From contig JBBPZM010000072.1 in NCBI GenBank assembly GCA_038199035.1, forward strand, positions 1 through 16,608: 16,608 nucleotides of DNA, given 5' to 3'. A model generated the notes under the pieces. It made no database searches. It was not told where the DNA came from and saw only the letters and a list, made by a program, of their open reading frames with translations. A program made the translations under genes and the position numbers. Source of the DNA: DATAEY01 sp038199035 (GTDB lineage: Bacteria; Actinomycetota; Thermoleophilia; Solirubrobacterales; Solirubrobacteraceae). This document shows, piece by piece, positions 7,341-14,142 of the stretch; within the stretch, counting starts at the first letter, position 1; every line of letters starts with the position of its first letter.

Positions 7341-8270
7341 TCAGCGGCGCTTGCGCTTGCGTGTTCGCCGGGCCGGGCCGGGCGCCGCGGCGCCCGGCCC
7401 GCGCGGCGCCGGGGGCTGGGCCTCGGCGGCCACGCCCGGGTCGTCGGTCCCCTCACCGGCCGCGTCGCTCACCGCTCCCTCGCGTTGACGTCGCTCGCGC
7501 AGCTCGCGTGCGCTCGGCCACGGCTCGGCGTGGCCGGTGAGCCACGCTGCAGGCTGGCCGCCGGGCCAGCGGCCCAGGAAGAGGAGGGCCAGGGCGACGA
7601 GCCAGAACCACTGCAGCGGGAGGAACGAGCCGGTGAAGAAGGGAAGGACGAAGGGGATGGCCACGATGATCCCGAGGATCCCCATGAAGCGGGTCAGCAG
7701 CCCCACTCGCATGGCGTTGATCGAGACGAGGATGAGGGCGAAGCCCAGGGCCAGACCGCCCGCCTGCCCGAGCCCGGGGAGGATCCGGCCGATACCCGTG
7801 CGACCGAGCTCGCGGGCGGCGAAGTAGTCAGCCTGGTGGTGGGCGAGGTAGGACGAGGCCTGGCTGACGACGACGATGGGCAGCGCCGCGTACAGCACCG
7901 CGAGGAGCACGGGGCCGAGGAAGACGATGGCCCGTACGACCGCCGGCAGCCCGGGACGGCGAGCTCGCGTGGCGTCGAAGAGGTGCAGCAGCGCCGGGAT
8001 CAGGGCCAGCTGGGAGAGGGCGAGCAGGACTCCCGAGACGATCTGCCCGACGGCGTGCTCATGAATGAAGCGCGGGAGCTCGAGCGCTGCGCCCGGCGAG
8101 CCGACGGGAGCGTCGCGCAGCGCCGTGGCGCCGACGATCTGGGCAGCGATCTGGAGGACCACCGCGGCGATCGCCGCGATGGCCGCCGGAGTGCGTCGCG
8201 CCGCCTCGCGCTCGAGCTGCTCCTCGGGCCTCACGCTCGCCGGGCCGGCGCTAGGGAGCCGGGCGGGCAC
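7341..8270 (-). CDS. Polytopic membrane protein with basic disordered tail, function unknown
   Basis: I do not recognise a characterised family. The 309-residue protein has a short polar N-terminus, then about six hydrophobic segments: roughly 30-52 (AAIAAIAAVVLQIAAQ), 72-96, 110-136, 160-182, 190-212 and 216-232. A cytoplasm-like tail of about 75 residues follows, rich in Ala, Pro, Gly and Arg and ending in RRTRKRKRR. The overall look resembles DUF4386-type small membrane proteins, but I cannot confirm this. The GTG at 8270 overlaps the end of the upstream 73-residue gene by 20 nt, suggesting translational coupling. An in-frame GTG at 8234, just after that gene's stop, is an equally good start and would shorten the protein by 12 residues. 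The tail is encoded across a 28-bp perfect palindrome (7374-7401). Confidence 0.8.
   Translation of the reverse strand: MPARLPSAGPASVRPEEQLEREAARRTPAAIAAIAAVVLQIAAQIVGATALRDAPVGSPGAALELPRFIHEHAVGQIVSGVLLALSQLALIPALLHLFDATRARRPGLPAVVRAIVFLGPVLLAVLYAALPIVVVSQASSYLAHHQADYFAARELGRTGIGRILPGLGQAGGLALGFALILVSINAMRVGLLTRFMGILGIIVAIPFVLPFFTGSFLPLQWFWLVALALLFLGRWPGGQPAAWLTGHAEPWPSARELRERRQREGAVSDAAGEGTDDPGVAAEAQPPAPRGPGAAAPGPARRTRKRKRR
7374..7401. repeat. 28-bp perfect all-GC palindrome inside a coding region
   Basis: The half-site CGGGCCGGGCGCCG is followed directly by its exact reverse complement with no spacer; pairing fails at the 15th position. It encodes the PGAAAPG part of the membrane protein's tail, about 30-60 nt before that gene's stop. 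It would form a very stable cruciform or RNA hairpin. Confidence 0.7.
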
Positions 8271-8472
8271 GGCGCTCCTGGCCGGGCGGGGCGACCTGCC
8301 CGATCTCCGAGGAGGCCAGCGAGCGCGGCGGCTCCCAGTCGTCGTCGCGCTCGACCAGGCGCGAGACGCGCTCGCCCACCGCGAGCACGAGGTCGAGGCC
8401 GGGCTCGATCAGCCGAATCAGCACCTCCACCCGATCGCGGGTCGCCTGCTCGCGAGGACTGAGCGCCGCCAT
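8251..8472 (-). CDS. Small soluble protein, 73 residues, unknown function
   Basis: The protein begins MAALSPREQATRDRVEVL and continues with an amphipathic helical stretch (LIRLIEPGLDLVLAVGERVSRLVE) and a polar C-terminus ending ERRARPAP. No family is recognised. I chose the ATG at 8472 because a TAGACT -10-like element ends 8 nt upstream (8481-8486, minus strand), which predicts a leaderless message. A GTG at 8499 would add nine residues but lies upstream of that element. The stop overlaps the start of the membrane-protein gene, so the two are probably co-transcribed and perhaps functionally linked. The gene diverges from the CBS-domain gene, with paired TAGACT elements in the 68-nt gap. Confidence 0.65.
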   Translation of the reverse strand: MAALSPREQATRDRVEVLIRLIEPGLDLVLAVGERVSRLVERDDDWEPPRSLASSEIGQVAPPGQERRARPAP

Positions 8473-8480
8473 GGCCGCGC

Positions 8481-8486
8481 AGTCTA
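8481..8486 (-). promoter_or_regulatory. -10 element TAGACT, leaderless start for the 73-residue gene
   Basis: TAGACT on the minus strand ends 8 nt before ATG 8472, placing the transcription start at or next to the start codon. No -35 consensus is obvious. The same hexamer serves the divergent gene. Confidence 0.6.
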
Positions 8487-8527
8487 TTCGGCGCCTCACC
8501 AGCCCATGCGCCGCGCCCGGCCGAATA

Positions 8528-8533
8528 TAGACT
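8528..8533 (+). promoter_or_regulatory. -10 element TAGACT, leaderless start for the CBS gene
   Basis: TAGACT, within TATAGACT, ends 7 nt before ATG 8541. It is identical to the divergent element at 8481-8486. No Shine-Dalgarno sequence lies between it and the start. Confidence 0.65.
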
Positions 8534-8540
8534 CGCGCCG

Positions 8541-8990
8541 ATGCTCATCCGCGACGTGATGACCGAGTCGGTGGTCACGGCGCCCGGCTCGGCGACCGTC
8601 CGCGAGGTCGCGGAGCTGATGCGCGAGCGCAACGTGGGCTCGGTCGTCCTCACCGACGAGGAGGGCGCGCCCGAGGCCTTCGTCACCGACCGCGACCTGG
8701 CCATGAGCGTCCTGGCCGACGGCCGCGACGCGCGCGAGCGCGCCGGCGACCACGCCAGCTCCCCCCTGGTCACCGGCTCGCCCGAGATGGACGTCGAGCA
8801 GGCCGCGAACCTGATGGTGAGTCACGGGATCCGCCGCCTGCCCGTCCTCGAGGGCGGCGGGCTCAGCGGCATCGTCACGCTCGACGACCTCGCCGTGCGC
8901 ACCGGGGATCTCGAGCTCGCCCACCGCCTGACCGGCGACATCACGCGCGCGGCGCTGCCGGGCTTCTACTTCCACCAGCGCGGCGGCTGA
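8541..8990 (+). CDS. CBS-domain pair protein
   Basis: This 149-residue protein consists of two CBS domains: about 1-58 (LIRDVMTESVVTAPGSATVREVAELMRERNVGSVVLTDEEG, then FVTDRDLAM) and about 74-130 (LVTGSPEMDVEQAANLMVSHGIRRLPVLEGGGLSGIVTLDDLAV). Paired CBS domains form a Bateman module that binds adenosine nucleotides or related ligands. A stand-alone pair like this is usually a regulatory sensor acting on another protein. No catalytic or transport domain is attached. The ATG at 8541 follows a TAGACT -10 by 7 nt and has no Shine-Dalgarno, consistent with a leaderless transcript. The antiporter gene starts 82 nt downstream with its own -10-like element. Energy-status control of the antiporter is possible but is inference from adjacency only. 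Confidence 0.92.
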   Translation: MLIRDVMTESVVTAPGSATVREVAELMRERNVGSVVLTDEEGAPEAFVTDRDLAMSVLADGRDARERAGDHASSPLVTGSPEMDVEQAANLMVSHGIRRLPVLEGGGLSGIVTLDDLAVRTGDLELAHRLTGDITRAALPGFYFHQRGG

Positions 8991-9057
8991 GCGCGCCCTG
9001 CCCGCGCCGGCCGTTCGACTCACGCCCCGGCGCCGCGCAGGCCCCAGCGCCCGCCGA

Positions 9058-9063
9058 TAGAAC
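9058..9063 (+). promoter_or_regulatory. Imperfect -10-like element TAGAAC before the antiporter gene
   Basis: TAGAAC, within GATAGAAC, ends 9 nt before ATG 9073. It keeps TA but lacks the final T of TANNNT. The position matches the other leaderless candidates here. Confidence 0.4.
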
Positions 9064-9072
9064 CCCGCCCCG

Positions 9073-10641
9073 ATGATCGACGCCGTCCTCGTCATCGCCC
9101 TGCTCACGGCGATCACCGTGCTCGCCGGCCTGGCCTCGCGCATCGGCGCCCCCTACCCGGTCGTCCTGGTGCTCGGCGGCCTGGCCATGGGGTTCGTGCC
9201 CGGGGCCCCCGTGCCGGAGCTGCACCCCGATCTCGTGCTACTGGTCTTCCTGCCACCGCTGGTCTACTCGGCGGCGTTCCTCTCCTCGACGGTCGAGCTG
9301 CGCGCCGCGGCGCGCCCGATCCTCACGCTCGCGGTGGGACTGGTGCTGCTCACCGTCGGGGCCGTCGCCCTCGTCGCCCACCTGGTCATCGGACTGCCGT
9401 GGGCGGTGGCCTTCGTGCTTGGGGCGGTGCTCGGCCCCACCGATCCGGTGTCGGCCAGCGCGGTCATCCGGCGCATCGGCGCGCCCGAGCGACTGGTCAC
9501 CATCCTCGAGGGCGAGGCGCTGGCCAACGACGGGACGGGGATCACCACCTACGGCATCGCGGTGGCTGCGGTGGGCACGGGCTCGTTCTCGCTGCCCGGC
9601 GCGCTCGGCACGTTCGCCTTTGCGGTGGCCCTCGGGACGGCGATCGGGCTGGCGACCGGGTGGCTGGGAACCCGCGCCCGCCAGCTGGTCGACGACGCGC
9701 GCGTGGAGACCGCGCTCTCGCTGCTGACGCCCTTCGTGGCCTACATATCGGCTGAGCAGCTGGGCGCGTCGGGGGTGCTGGCGGCCGTGGCCGCCGGGCT
9801 CTACGCCGGCAGCCAGGCCGTCGAGAGCTCGTCGCCCGGCACGCGCCTGCAGGTCTCGGCCTTCTGGGACCTGCTGGTCTTCCTCCTCGACGCCGTGCTG
9901 TTCCTGCTCATCGGCCTGCAGCTGCCGCGCGTGCTGGAGGGCATCGGCGGCGGGCTCTCCGGCGTGCTGATCGGCCAGGCGCTGGTGGTGGCCGCCACGG
10001 CGATCGCCATCCGGCTGGCCTGGATGTTCGCGGTGCCGGCGGTGGCCGGCGCCCTGCGGCGCGGGTCGCGGACGACCTCGATCCGCGCCACCGCGGCGGC
10101 GCGGCTGATCCTGGGCTGGAGCGGGATGCGCGGCGGCGTCTCGCTGGCCATCGCGCTGGCCATCCCCCTGACCGTGGCCGGCGGCGCGGCCTTCCCGGAC
10201 CGCTCGCTGGTCATCTTCCTGGCCTACGCGACCGTGGTCATCACGCTCGTCGGGCCGGGACTCACCGTCGGGCCGCTGCTGCGGCGCCTGGGGCTCGAGC
10301 AGGGGCGCGAGCGCCAGCGCCAGGAGGCGCGCGCCCGCGCGCGGGTCGTGCACGCCGCGCTGGCGCGCATCGAGGAGCTGGCGGGCGACGAGGAGGTCCC
10401 CGAGGACGTGGCCGACCGCCTGCGCAACATGTACGACGCGCGGCTGAACCGGCTCAAGGCCTGGCTGCACCGCGGGGCCCTGGCCGAGCGCGACGGCGCA
10501 AACGCCCGCCCGCTGCGCAAGGCGGCCCTGGCCGCTCAGCGCGAGGAGCTGGCCGAGCTGCGGGCGGCGCGCGCCTTCCCCGCCGATCTGCTGCGCGACA
10601 TCGAGCGCGACATCGACCTCGAGGAGTCGCGCCTGCGCTGA
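9073..10641 (+). CDS. Na+/H+ antiporter, CPA1 (NhaP/NHE-like) family
   Basis: This 522-residue protein has 11-13 hydrophobic segments in residues 1-405, then a charged, helical cytoplasmic tail of about 115 residues rich in Arg, Glu and Ala (RARARVVHAALARIEELAGDEEV onward). Family motifs are LVFLPPLVYSAAF (56-68), LGPTDPVSASAV (120-131) and EGEALANDGTG (146-156), in which the Asn-Asp pair at 152-153 is the ion-binding site of electroneutral CPA1 antiporters. RLILGWSGMRGGVSLAIALAIPL lies near 350. The family exchanges cytoplasmic Na+ (or K+) for H+ and serves pH and salt homeostasis. The ATG at 9073 begins right at the first helix, and an imperfect -10 lies 9 nt upstream. It follows the CBS-pair gene and precedes a small unknown gene with its own -10 element. 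The monovalent-ion preference cannot be told from sequence. Confidence 0.94.
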   Translation: MIDAVLVIALLTAITVLAGLASRIGAPYPVVLVLGGLAMGFVPGAPVPELHPDLVLLVFLPPLVYSAAFLSSTVELRAAARPILTLAVGLVLLTVGAVALVAHLVIGLPWAVAFVLGAVLGPTDPVSASAVIRRIGAPERLVTILEGEALANDGTGITTYGIAVAAVGTGSFSLPGALGTFAFAVALGTAIGLATGWLGTRARQLVDDARVETALSLLTPFVAYISAEQLGASGVLAAVAAGLYAGSQAVESSSPGTRLQVSAFWDLLVFLLDAVLFLLIGLQLPRVLEGIGGGLSGVLIGQALVVAATAIAIRLAWMFAVPAVAGALRRGSRTTSIRATAAARLILGWSGMRGGVSLAIALAIPLTVAGGAAFPDRSLVIFLAYATVVITLVGPGLTVGPLLRRLGLEQGRERQRQEARARARVVHAALARIEELAGDEEVPEDVADRLRNMYDARLNRLKAWLHRGALAERDGANARPLRKAALAAQREELAELRAARAFPADLLRDIERDIDLEESRLR

Positions 10642-10675
10642 CGGGCCGCTCGCCGGCGGAGCGCTCGCCGCTCGC

Positions 10676-10681
10676 TAGCAT
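10676..10681 (+). promoter_or_regulatory. -10 element TAGCAT, leaderless start for the 89-residue gene
   Basis: TAGCAT ends 7 nt before GTG 10689. The 47-nt gap after the antiporter gene also holds short GC inverted stretches but no clear terminator. The same hexamer precedes the ThyX-like gene. Confidence 0.6.
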
Positions 10682-10688
10682 CCAACCC

Positions 10689-10958
10689 GTGGAAGGCGGA
10701 TTCGAAGGCCTGTTCGGCGACCCCGACGAGCTCCAGCGGCGGATGGCCGACTTCGCCGACCAGATGCAGGGCGCGCAGCGCATCGCCTGGGCCGACAACG
10801 CGATCAAGCTGGCCGTCGACCTCACGATGTCCGCCATCAACCGGGTGAGCCTCGAGGGCGACGTCGAGAGCCAGGCCCAGCAGATCCGCTCGGTAATGGC
10901 CATCGTCTTCCCCGAGGCCGTGACCCTCGTCCGCGAGGCCCGGCAGGGCCTTCAGTAG
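10689..10958 (+). CDS. Hypothetical helical protein, 89 residues
   Basis: No family is recognised. The protein (MEGGFEGLFGDPDELQRRMADFADQMQ...) is soluble and predicted mostly helical, with heptad-like spacing of hydrophobic residues and an Asp/Gln-rich first half; it has no Cys and no signal peptide. The ending (SVMAIVFPEAVTLVREARQGLQ) is more hydrophobic. The GTG start at 10689 is chosen because TAGCAT ends 7 nt upstream and no other start is near. Coding bias matches the neighbours. It sits alone between the antiporter and a convergent gene, with a strong hairpin starting on its stop codon, which supports it as a real transcribed gene. Confidence 0.7.
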   Translation: MEGGFEGLFGDPDELQRRMADFADQMQGAQRIAWADNAIKLAVDLTMSAINRVSLEGDVESQAQQIRSVMAIVFPEAVTLVREARQGLQ

Positions 10959-10987
10959 TCCGGGCGGAGGGGTCCGTCCGTCCGGAC
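10958..10987. terminator. Strong bidirectional hairpin between convergent genes
   Basis: GTCCGG-G-CGGA (10958-10968) pairs with TCCG-T-CCGGAC (10977-10987), giving 11 pairs including one G-T, around an 8-nt loop. The stem starts on the last base of the TAG stop of the 89-residue gene. There is no T tract on either side, as is common in GC-rich actinobacteria. It would serve both this gene and the convergent membrane-protein gene ending at 11017. Confidence 0.7.
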
Positions 10988-11016
10988 TCGGGCCTCGCTG
11001 CACCCCGACCGCCCGC

Positions 11017-12006
11017 CTACCGCGCCGCCTGCGCGGCCTGGGCAGCTCGCTGGTCCTCCTGCCCCAGGCGGATGACCTCGCGAAACGAGCGGAAGCGGAA
11101 GATCACGACCAGGGCGAGGAAGCCCAGGCCGAACGAGAAGGCGGCGATGGCGATCTGCTGGCCTACCGAGTAGGCGGCGACCGTGGTGCCGGCGGCGCTG
11201 CCCGCGAAGACCTTGACCAGCAGCGCCTGCTGGACGCCGGCCCCGCCCGGCGTCAGCGGCACCAGCGACGAGACCGCGGCCACTCCGTAGACCAGCATGA
11301 CGTTGCGAAACGAGCCGCCGACGCTGAAGGCCTCGAGCAGGAACCAGAAGGCGGCGAAGCGCGCCAGCCAGGCGACGCCCTGGACGGCGAAGACCTCGCG
11401 CAGGTAGCGGCGGCGGTCGGTGAGGATCGTCACCCCCTGGCGCACCCGCGCCCAGAACGCCCTCACCCGCACAGACAGCACCGCGAAGGCGACGAGCGCC
11501 AGCACCGCCACGAGGGTGAGGAGGAAGAGCGTGAAGCGCGGGTGGCCGGCGAGGTAGGAGAGGTCGAAGGCGTTGAGCTTGGAGAAGTCCGGCGGCTTGG
11601 GGAAGACCCCCTGCGAGAAGGCGTAGGCCAGCACCGGCACGGCGATCACCAGGTCGAACACGTTGTCGACCAAGAAGCTCGAAGCCACCGCCGGGTAGCT
11701 CGAGCTCGGCACCGATGACTTGGTCAGGAAGAGGCGCACGAGGTTGCCCGCGCGCACCGGGAAGACGTTGTTTACCCCGTAGGCGGCGACGTAGGCCCCC
11801 CAGATGCGCCGCCAGCGCAGGCGCTGCGCCGGGTAGGCCGCGCGCAGGACGTTGAACGCCGCGCGGGAGCGCAGGGTCAGGAACGCGCCGAAGCAGGCCA
11901 GGGCGATGCCCAGCGTCCCCCAGTGGACGTGGGCGAGGCTGGAGAGGAACTTGCCCACGGCATCGAAGAAGCTCCCGATGCCGGCGAGCGGAGGGTCGGC
12001 CGTCAC
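11017..12006 (-). CDS. Lysylphosphatidylglycerol synthase TM-region/UPF0104 family membrane protein
   Basis: This 329-residue protein has about eight membrane segments and matches the flippase-like domain family PF03706 (UPF0104, YbhN-like). Recognisable blocks are AAYGVNNVFPVRAGNLVRLFLTK (about 74-96) and SSLVPLTPGGAGVQQALL (about 246-263); the Pro-Gly-Gly block is the family's most conserved feature. There is no C-terminal aminoacyl transferase domain, so it is not a full MprF. Family members are suspected lipid or polyprenyl-linked glycan flippases, but the function here is unknown. The GTG at 12006 is supported by a TACGGT -10 element 7 nt upstream, which places its promoter in the 25-nt gap after the hydroxyacid oxidase gene. 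It may therefore be expressed separately from that gene. Confidence 0.88.
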   Translation of the reverse strand: MTADPPLAGIGSFFDAVGKFLSSLAHVHWGTLGIALACFGAFLTLRSRAAFNVLRAAYPAQRLRWRRIWGAYVAAYGVNNVFPVRAGNLVRLFLTKSSVPSSSYPAVASSFLVDNVFDLVIAVPVLAYAFSQGVFPKPPDFSKLNAFDLSYLAGHPRFTLFLLTLVAVLALVAFAVLSVRVRAFWARVRQGVTILTDRRRYLREVFAVQGVAWLARFAAFWFLLEAFSVGGSFRNVMLVYGVAAVSSLVPLTPGGAGVQQALLVKVFAGSAAGTTVAAYSVGQQIAIAAFSFGLGFLALVVIFRFRSFREVIRLGQEDQRAAQAAQAAR

Positions 12007-12013
12007 CGGCCCT

Positions 12014-12019
12014 ACCGTA
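12014..12019 (-). promoter_or_regulatory. -10 element TACGGT, leaderless start for the UPF0104 gene
   Basis: TACGGT on the minus strand ends 7 nt before GTG 12006 and lies wholly in the 25-nt gap between two same-strand genes. The same hexamer occurs before the HAD gene. Confidence 0.6.
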
Positions 12020-12031
12020 GAGGACGCTGGC

Positions 12032-13138
12032 TCAGGCCCCGGACGGTCCCGCGGGGCCGATCGAGCCGTCGCCGGCCGCCCACGGCGCGGGCGCGAGGAA
12101 GCGTTGATCGAGCTGGGCGGCCGTCGGCGCGCCGACCAGCGCGAGGGCGACCTCGAGCTCGCCCAGCAGCAGCTCGAGCACCCGCCGCACCCCCTCCTCC
12201 CCCGCCACGGTCAGGCCCCACAGCAGCGGTCGCCCGACCATCACCGCCCGCGCGCCCAGGGCCAGCGCCTTGAGCACGTCGGTGCCCCGGCGCACGCCGC
12301 CGTCGACGATCACGTCCAGGCGACCGCCCACGGCGTCGACCACCGCCGGCAGCGCGTCGGCGCCGGAGAGGACGGTGTCGAGCTGGCGCCCGCCGTGGTT
12401 GGAGACGATCACCCCGGCGGCGCCGTGGTCGGCGGCCAGCCGCGCGTCCTGCGCGCTCAGCACTCCCTTGACCAGCACCGGCAGCCCGCTGCGCTGCGCG
12501 AAGCGGGCGACGTCGGGCCACGTCAGCTTGGGGTCGATCAAGCTCCCCACGTCGGTCATGGCCAGGCCGCCGTCCGCCGTGCGCACGGTGGGGATGGCGG
12601 TCGTCTCCTCGATCACGTAGCCGCTGGCGATGTCGCGCTCGCGCACGCCGAGCACCGGCAGGTCGACGGTGAGCACGATCGCCTCGTAGCCCTGCTCGGC
12701 GGCTTGCGCGACCAGCTCGTCCGAGACGGCCCGGTCGCGGAAGACGTAGAGCTGGAGCCAGCGGGCGGCGTCGGGCGCCGCGTGGGCGACGTCGGCCGCG
12801 CTGGTCGTGGCCAGCGAGGACAGGGCGAAGATCGTGCCGGTCGCCGCCGCGGCCCGGGCGCTGGCGCGTTCGCCCTCAGCGTGGGCCAGTGTCTGGAAGG
12901 CCATGGGCGCGGCGATGAGCGGGTGCGGGCGCCGGCGGCCGAGCACGGTGGCGGCGGGGTCGACGACCGAGACATCGACCATCACCCGCGGGCGGATGGC
13001 CAGACGCTGCCACGCCCGCTCGTTGTCGCGCAGGGTGATCTCGTCCCCGGCGCCGCCGGCGTAGTACCCGTGTGGACCGGCGGCAAGCTCCTGCGCGGCC
13101 CGGCGCTCGAAGTCGGCGATGGTCAGCGGCAAGTCCAC
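12032..13138 (-). CDS. FMN-dependent alpha-hydroxyacid oxidase/dehydrogenase (lactate oxidase-like)
   Basis: This 368-residue single-domain TIM-barrel enzyme oxidises L-2-hydroxyacids (lactate, glycolate or similar) to 2-oxoacids using FMN. Active-site features of the family are all visible: Tyr26 in GYYAGGAGDE, LIAAPMA (74-80) at the flavin, WLQLYVFRD (127-135), TVDLPVLGVRERD (157-169), Lys224 in VLVKGV, catalytic His248 and Arg251 in SNHGGRQLD (246-254), and the FMN phosphate site DGGVRRGTD (279-287). There is no cytochrome b2 domain and no signal peptide, so it is a soluble cytoplasmic protein. Whether it passes electrons to oxygen or to a quinone, and its exact substrate, cannot be read from sequence. 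The GTG at 13138 is supported by a TAGGCT -10 element 9 nt upstream. It diverges from the alpha/beta hydrolase gene with overlapping promoters. Confidence 0.93.
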   Translation of the reverse strand: MDLPLTIADFERRAAQELAAGPHGYYAGGAGDEITLRDNERAWQRLAIRPRVMVDVSVVDPAATVLGRRRPHPLIAAPMAFQTLAHAEGERASARAAAATGTIFALSSLATTSAADVAHAAPDAARWLQLYVFRDRAVSDELVAQAAEQGYEAIVLTVDLPVLGVRERDIASGYVIEETTAIPTVRTADGGLAMTDVGSLIDPKLTWPDVARFAQRSGLPVLVKGVLSAQDARLAADHGAAGVIVSNHGGRQLDTVLSGADALPAVVDAVGGRLDVIVDGGVRRGTDVLKALALGARAVMVGRPLLWGLTVAGEEGVRRVLELLLGELEVALALVGAPTAAQLDQRFLAPAPWAAGDGSIGPAGPSGA

Positions 13139-13140
13139 CG

Positions 13141-14124
13141 GTGGCCGAGCCTACCCGCCATAGGATCCGCGGCATCCCGGACCTCGAGCACCGCACGGTC
13201 ACCGCCAACGGCATCGAGCTGCACGTCGCGCAGCGGGGAAGCGGACGCCCCGTGGTGCTGCTGCACGGCTTCCCCGAGACCTGGCGCTGCTGGCGCCACC
13301 AGATCGACGCCCTGGCCGGCGCCGGCTACCGGGTGATCGTCCCCGACCAGCGCGGCTACGGCGCCAGCGACCGCCCCTCCGCGGTCGAGGACTACGACAT
13401 CACGCACCTGGCCGGCGACCTCAGCGGGCTGCTCGACGCCGTCGGCGAGCCCTCGGCGGTGTTCGTCGGACACGACTGGGGCGCCGCCGTCGCCTGGCTG
13501 CTGGCCCGCCTGGCACCCGAGCGGGTGGAGGCGGTGGCGGGCATGAGCGTCCCCGCCACGCCGCGGCCCTCGCGCCCCCCGGTCCGCTCGCTGGCCGAGG
13601 CGATGGGCGCGCACTTCCACTACATCGTCTACTTCCAGGAGGTCGGGCCGGCCGACCGCGAGCTCGACGCCGACCCGCACCGCTCGCTGCGGGCGTGGTA
13701 CTCGCCGGAGGGCGGGCGGCGCTTCCTGGCGCCGCGCCCGCGGGAGGGCACCGGCGTGCTCGACGTGCTCGGCGACCCGGAGGAGACACCCGAGTGGCTG
13801 GATCTCGACGACCTCGAAGCCGCAGCGTCCGACTTCGCGCGGACCGGGTTCACCGGAGGGCTCAACTGGTATCGCAACCTCGACCGCAACTGGGAGCTGA
13901 CCGAGGGGATCGCGGGGGAGACAATCGCCCAGCCCGCCCTGTTCGTGGCCGGCGAGCGGGACGCCGTGCTGGCGATGTGGCCGCCCAGCCTCATGGACGG
14001 GCTGGTCGAGGACCTGCACGGCAGCGTCGTCCTGCCCGGCGCGGGGCACTGGATCCAGCAGGAGCGCCCGGCCGAGGTCAACGAGGCGCTGCTGGGCTTC
14101 CTGAGCGATCTGCCCGCGCGCTGA
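13141..14124 (+). CDS. Epoxide hydrolase-type alpha/beta hydrolase
   Basis: From GTG 13141 this is 327 residues. The order of motifs is that of soluble epoxide hydrolases: oxyanion-hole HGFPETW (42-48), DQRGYGASDRP (69-79), nucleophile Asp112 in VGHDWGAAVAW, lid tyrosines probably Tyr164 (IVYFQEVG) and Tyr244 (FTGGLNWYRN), acid Asp274 in GERDAV and His303 in GAGHWIQQE. Asp rather than Ser as nucleophile, together with both lid Tyr positions, favours epoxide hydrolysis over esterase or haloalkane dehalogenase activity. The substrate is unknown. The start is uncertain. GTG 13141 is the nearest conventional in-frame codon, but a good -10 hexamer (TAGGAT 13161-13166) lies downstream of it and points to an ATC at 13174, which would remove 11 residues. 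The next in-frame GTG is inside the fold. Confidence 0.9.
   Translation: MAEPTRHRIRGIPDLEHRTVTANGIELHVAQRGSGRPVVLLHGFPETWRCWRHQIDALAGAGYRVIVPDQRGYGASDRPSAVEDYDITHLAGDLSGLLDAVGEPSAVFVGHDWGAAVAWLLARLAPERVEAVAGMSVPATPRPSRPPVRSLAEAMGAHFHYIVYFQEVGPADRELDADPHRSLRAWYSPEGGRRFLAPRPREGTGVLDVLGDPEETPEWLDLDDLEAAASDFARTGFTGGLNWYRNLDRNWELTEGIAGETIAQPALFVAGERDAVLAMWPPSLMDGLVEDLHGSVVLPGAGHWIQQERPAEVNEALLGFLSDLPAR
13148..13153 (-). promoter_or_regulatory. -10 element TAGGCT for the hydroxyacid oxidase gene
   Basis: TAGGCT on the minus strand ends 9 nt before GTG 13138. It is only 7 nt from the opposing TAGGAT, so the two divergent promoters must overlap. Confidence 0.6.
13161..13166 (+). promoter_or_regulatory. 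-10-like element TAGGAT for the epoxide hydrolase gene
   Basis: TAGGAT ends 7 nt before an in-frame ATC (13174), the spacing seen for leaderless candidates elsewhere in the window. It lies downstream of the only conventional start codon, GTG 13141. Confidence 0.45.
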
Positions 14125-14127
14125 GGC

Positions 14128-14142
14128 GCCAGAGCTCCTGGC
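14128..14142. terminator. Small hairpin between convergent genes
   Basis: GCCAG (14128-14132) and CTGGC (14138-14142) form a 5-bp stem with the loop AGCTC, filling the 18-nt gap between the epoxide hydrolase and Fpg-family stops. The stem is short and has no T tract. Confidence 0.4.

Noticed and set aside
9238..10470. Long minus-strand open frame opposite the antiporter
   Set aside because: It gives a low-complexity Arg/Gln/Gly/His translation, and the plus strand encodes a complete CPA1 antiporter.
10642..10688. Hairpin between the antiporter and the 89-residue gene
   Set aside because: CGCTC/GAGCG pairing is only five bases in very GC-rich sequence and is not convincing as a terminator.
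11852..13336. Plus-strand open frame across the UPF0104 and oxidase genes
   Set aside because: It is antisense to two genes with clear family motifs and has no recognisable domain except where it runs into other real frames.
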